Positions 6,053 through 6,140 of a stretch of DNA of 6,140 bases are shown here, piece after piece. The stretch is from Desulfobacterales bacterium C00003106 (lineage in GTDB: Bacteria; Desulfobacterota; Desulfobacteria; Desulfobacterales; C00003106). The notes beneath the pieces are model-generated. The model ran no database searches and was not told the DNA's origin. It was given only the letters and a program-made list of their open reading frames with translations. The translations under genes and the position numbers were made by a program. The stretch is taken from NCBI GenBank assembly GCA_001751015.1, contig MAXM01000370.1:1-6140 (forward strand), given 5' to 3'. Within the stretch, counting starts at the first letter, position 1, and every line of letters starts with the position of its first letter.

Positions 6053-6140
6053 TCCGTATCTGCAAGCGAGGTGGAATATCAGCTGCTTCTCGCTTGCGAT
6101 CTCAATTATATACAGGATGAAACATATAGAGAACTTAATC
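6053..6140 (+). pseudogene. C-terminal fragment of a four-helix-bundle (S23/23S rRNA IVS-type) protein, continues past window
   Basis: Starting just after the rny stop, one frame reads SVSASEVEYQLLLACDLNYIQDETYRELN to the window end. This resembles the C-terminal third of the four-helix-bundle proteins first described from 23S rRNA intervening sequences, whose members carry a G-S-x-x-E-L-E-x-Q-L-x-L-A-x-D-L-x-Y pattern followed by an acidic helix. The preceding two thirds (the R-D-L-x-V-W-Q-K-A and S-I-P-S-N-I-A-E-G regions) are absent. The frame runs back into rny only as far as 6011, with no ATG, GTG or TTG before the similarity; the only candidate is GTG 6071, inside it and without proper ribosome binding site spacing. 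I infer a 5'-truncated remnant left by a deletion or recombination next to rny. The function of the family is not established. The similarity is short, so this remains moderate. Confidence 0.55.

Overview
The window is a compact, all-plus-strand bacterial chromosomal segment of moderate GC content. It runs from cell-envelope precursor synthesis to cell division, then transcription control and RNA decay. The order is: 3' part of glmU, glmS, a small ZapB-like coiled-coil gene, zapA, a 6S RNA gene (ssrS), a gene-free stretch with a palindromic repeat element, rny (RNase Y), and a fragment of a four-helix-bundle (23S rRNA intervening-sequence type) protein at the right edge. A zapB/zapA - 6S RNA - RNase Y arrangement fits Desulfobacterota (the former Deltaproteobacteria). 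That placement is inferred from recalled gene order and protein style, not from a search.

Positions 1-2905 hold two successive enzymes of UDP-N-acetylglucosamine synthesis. GlmS makes glucosamine-6-phosphate. GlmU acetylates and uridylates glucosamine-1-phosphate. They are 34 bases apart and probably co-transcribed. GlmU lacks about 105-110 N-terminal residues because the window starts inside it.

Positions 2906-4083 form a second unit. A good sigma-70-type promoter (TTGACT, 18-base spacer, TAAGAT) precedes a GTG-started coiled-coil gene and a TTG-started zapA, followed by a roughly 190-base 6S RNA. The 6S call rests on a long closing stem, an internal bubble and a 3'-bubble hairpin; I recognised it by structure and by motifs shared with known 6S RNAs.

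Positions 4084-4208 are a 125-bp element bounded by 27-bp inverted repeats that match at 25 of 27 positions, with a smaller hairpin inside. It looks like a small non-coding mobile or REP-like element. The rest of the gap to rny has no convincing gene but contains an 11-bp hairpin.

Positions 4489-6051 encode RNase Y of 520 residues. Its HD pair falls at residues 368-369, as in the Bacillus subtilis enzyme, which supports the ATG at 4489. A 12-bp perfect palindrome overlaps its Shine-Dalgarno region and abuts the ATG. Immediately after the stop, a reading frame resembling the C-terminal helices of an S23/IVS-type protein appears without its N-terminal half. It is probably a gene remnant.

The genes are mostly housekeeping. 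The items most worth a second look are the alternative pairings in the 6S RNA, the 125-bp palindromic element and the truncated IVS-type fragment behind rny.
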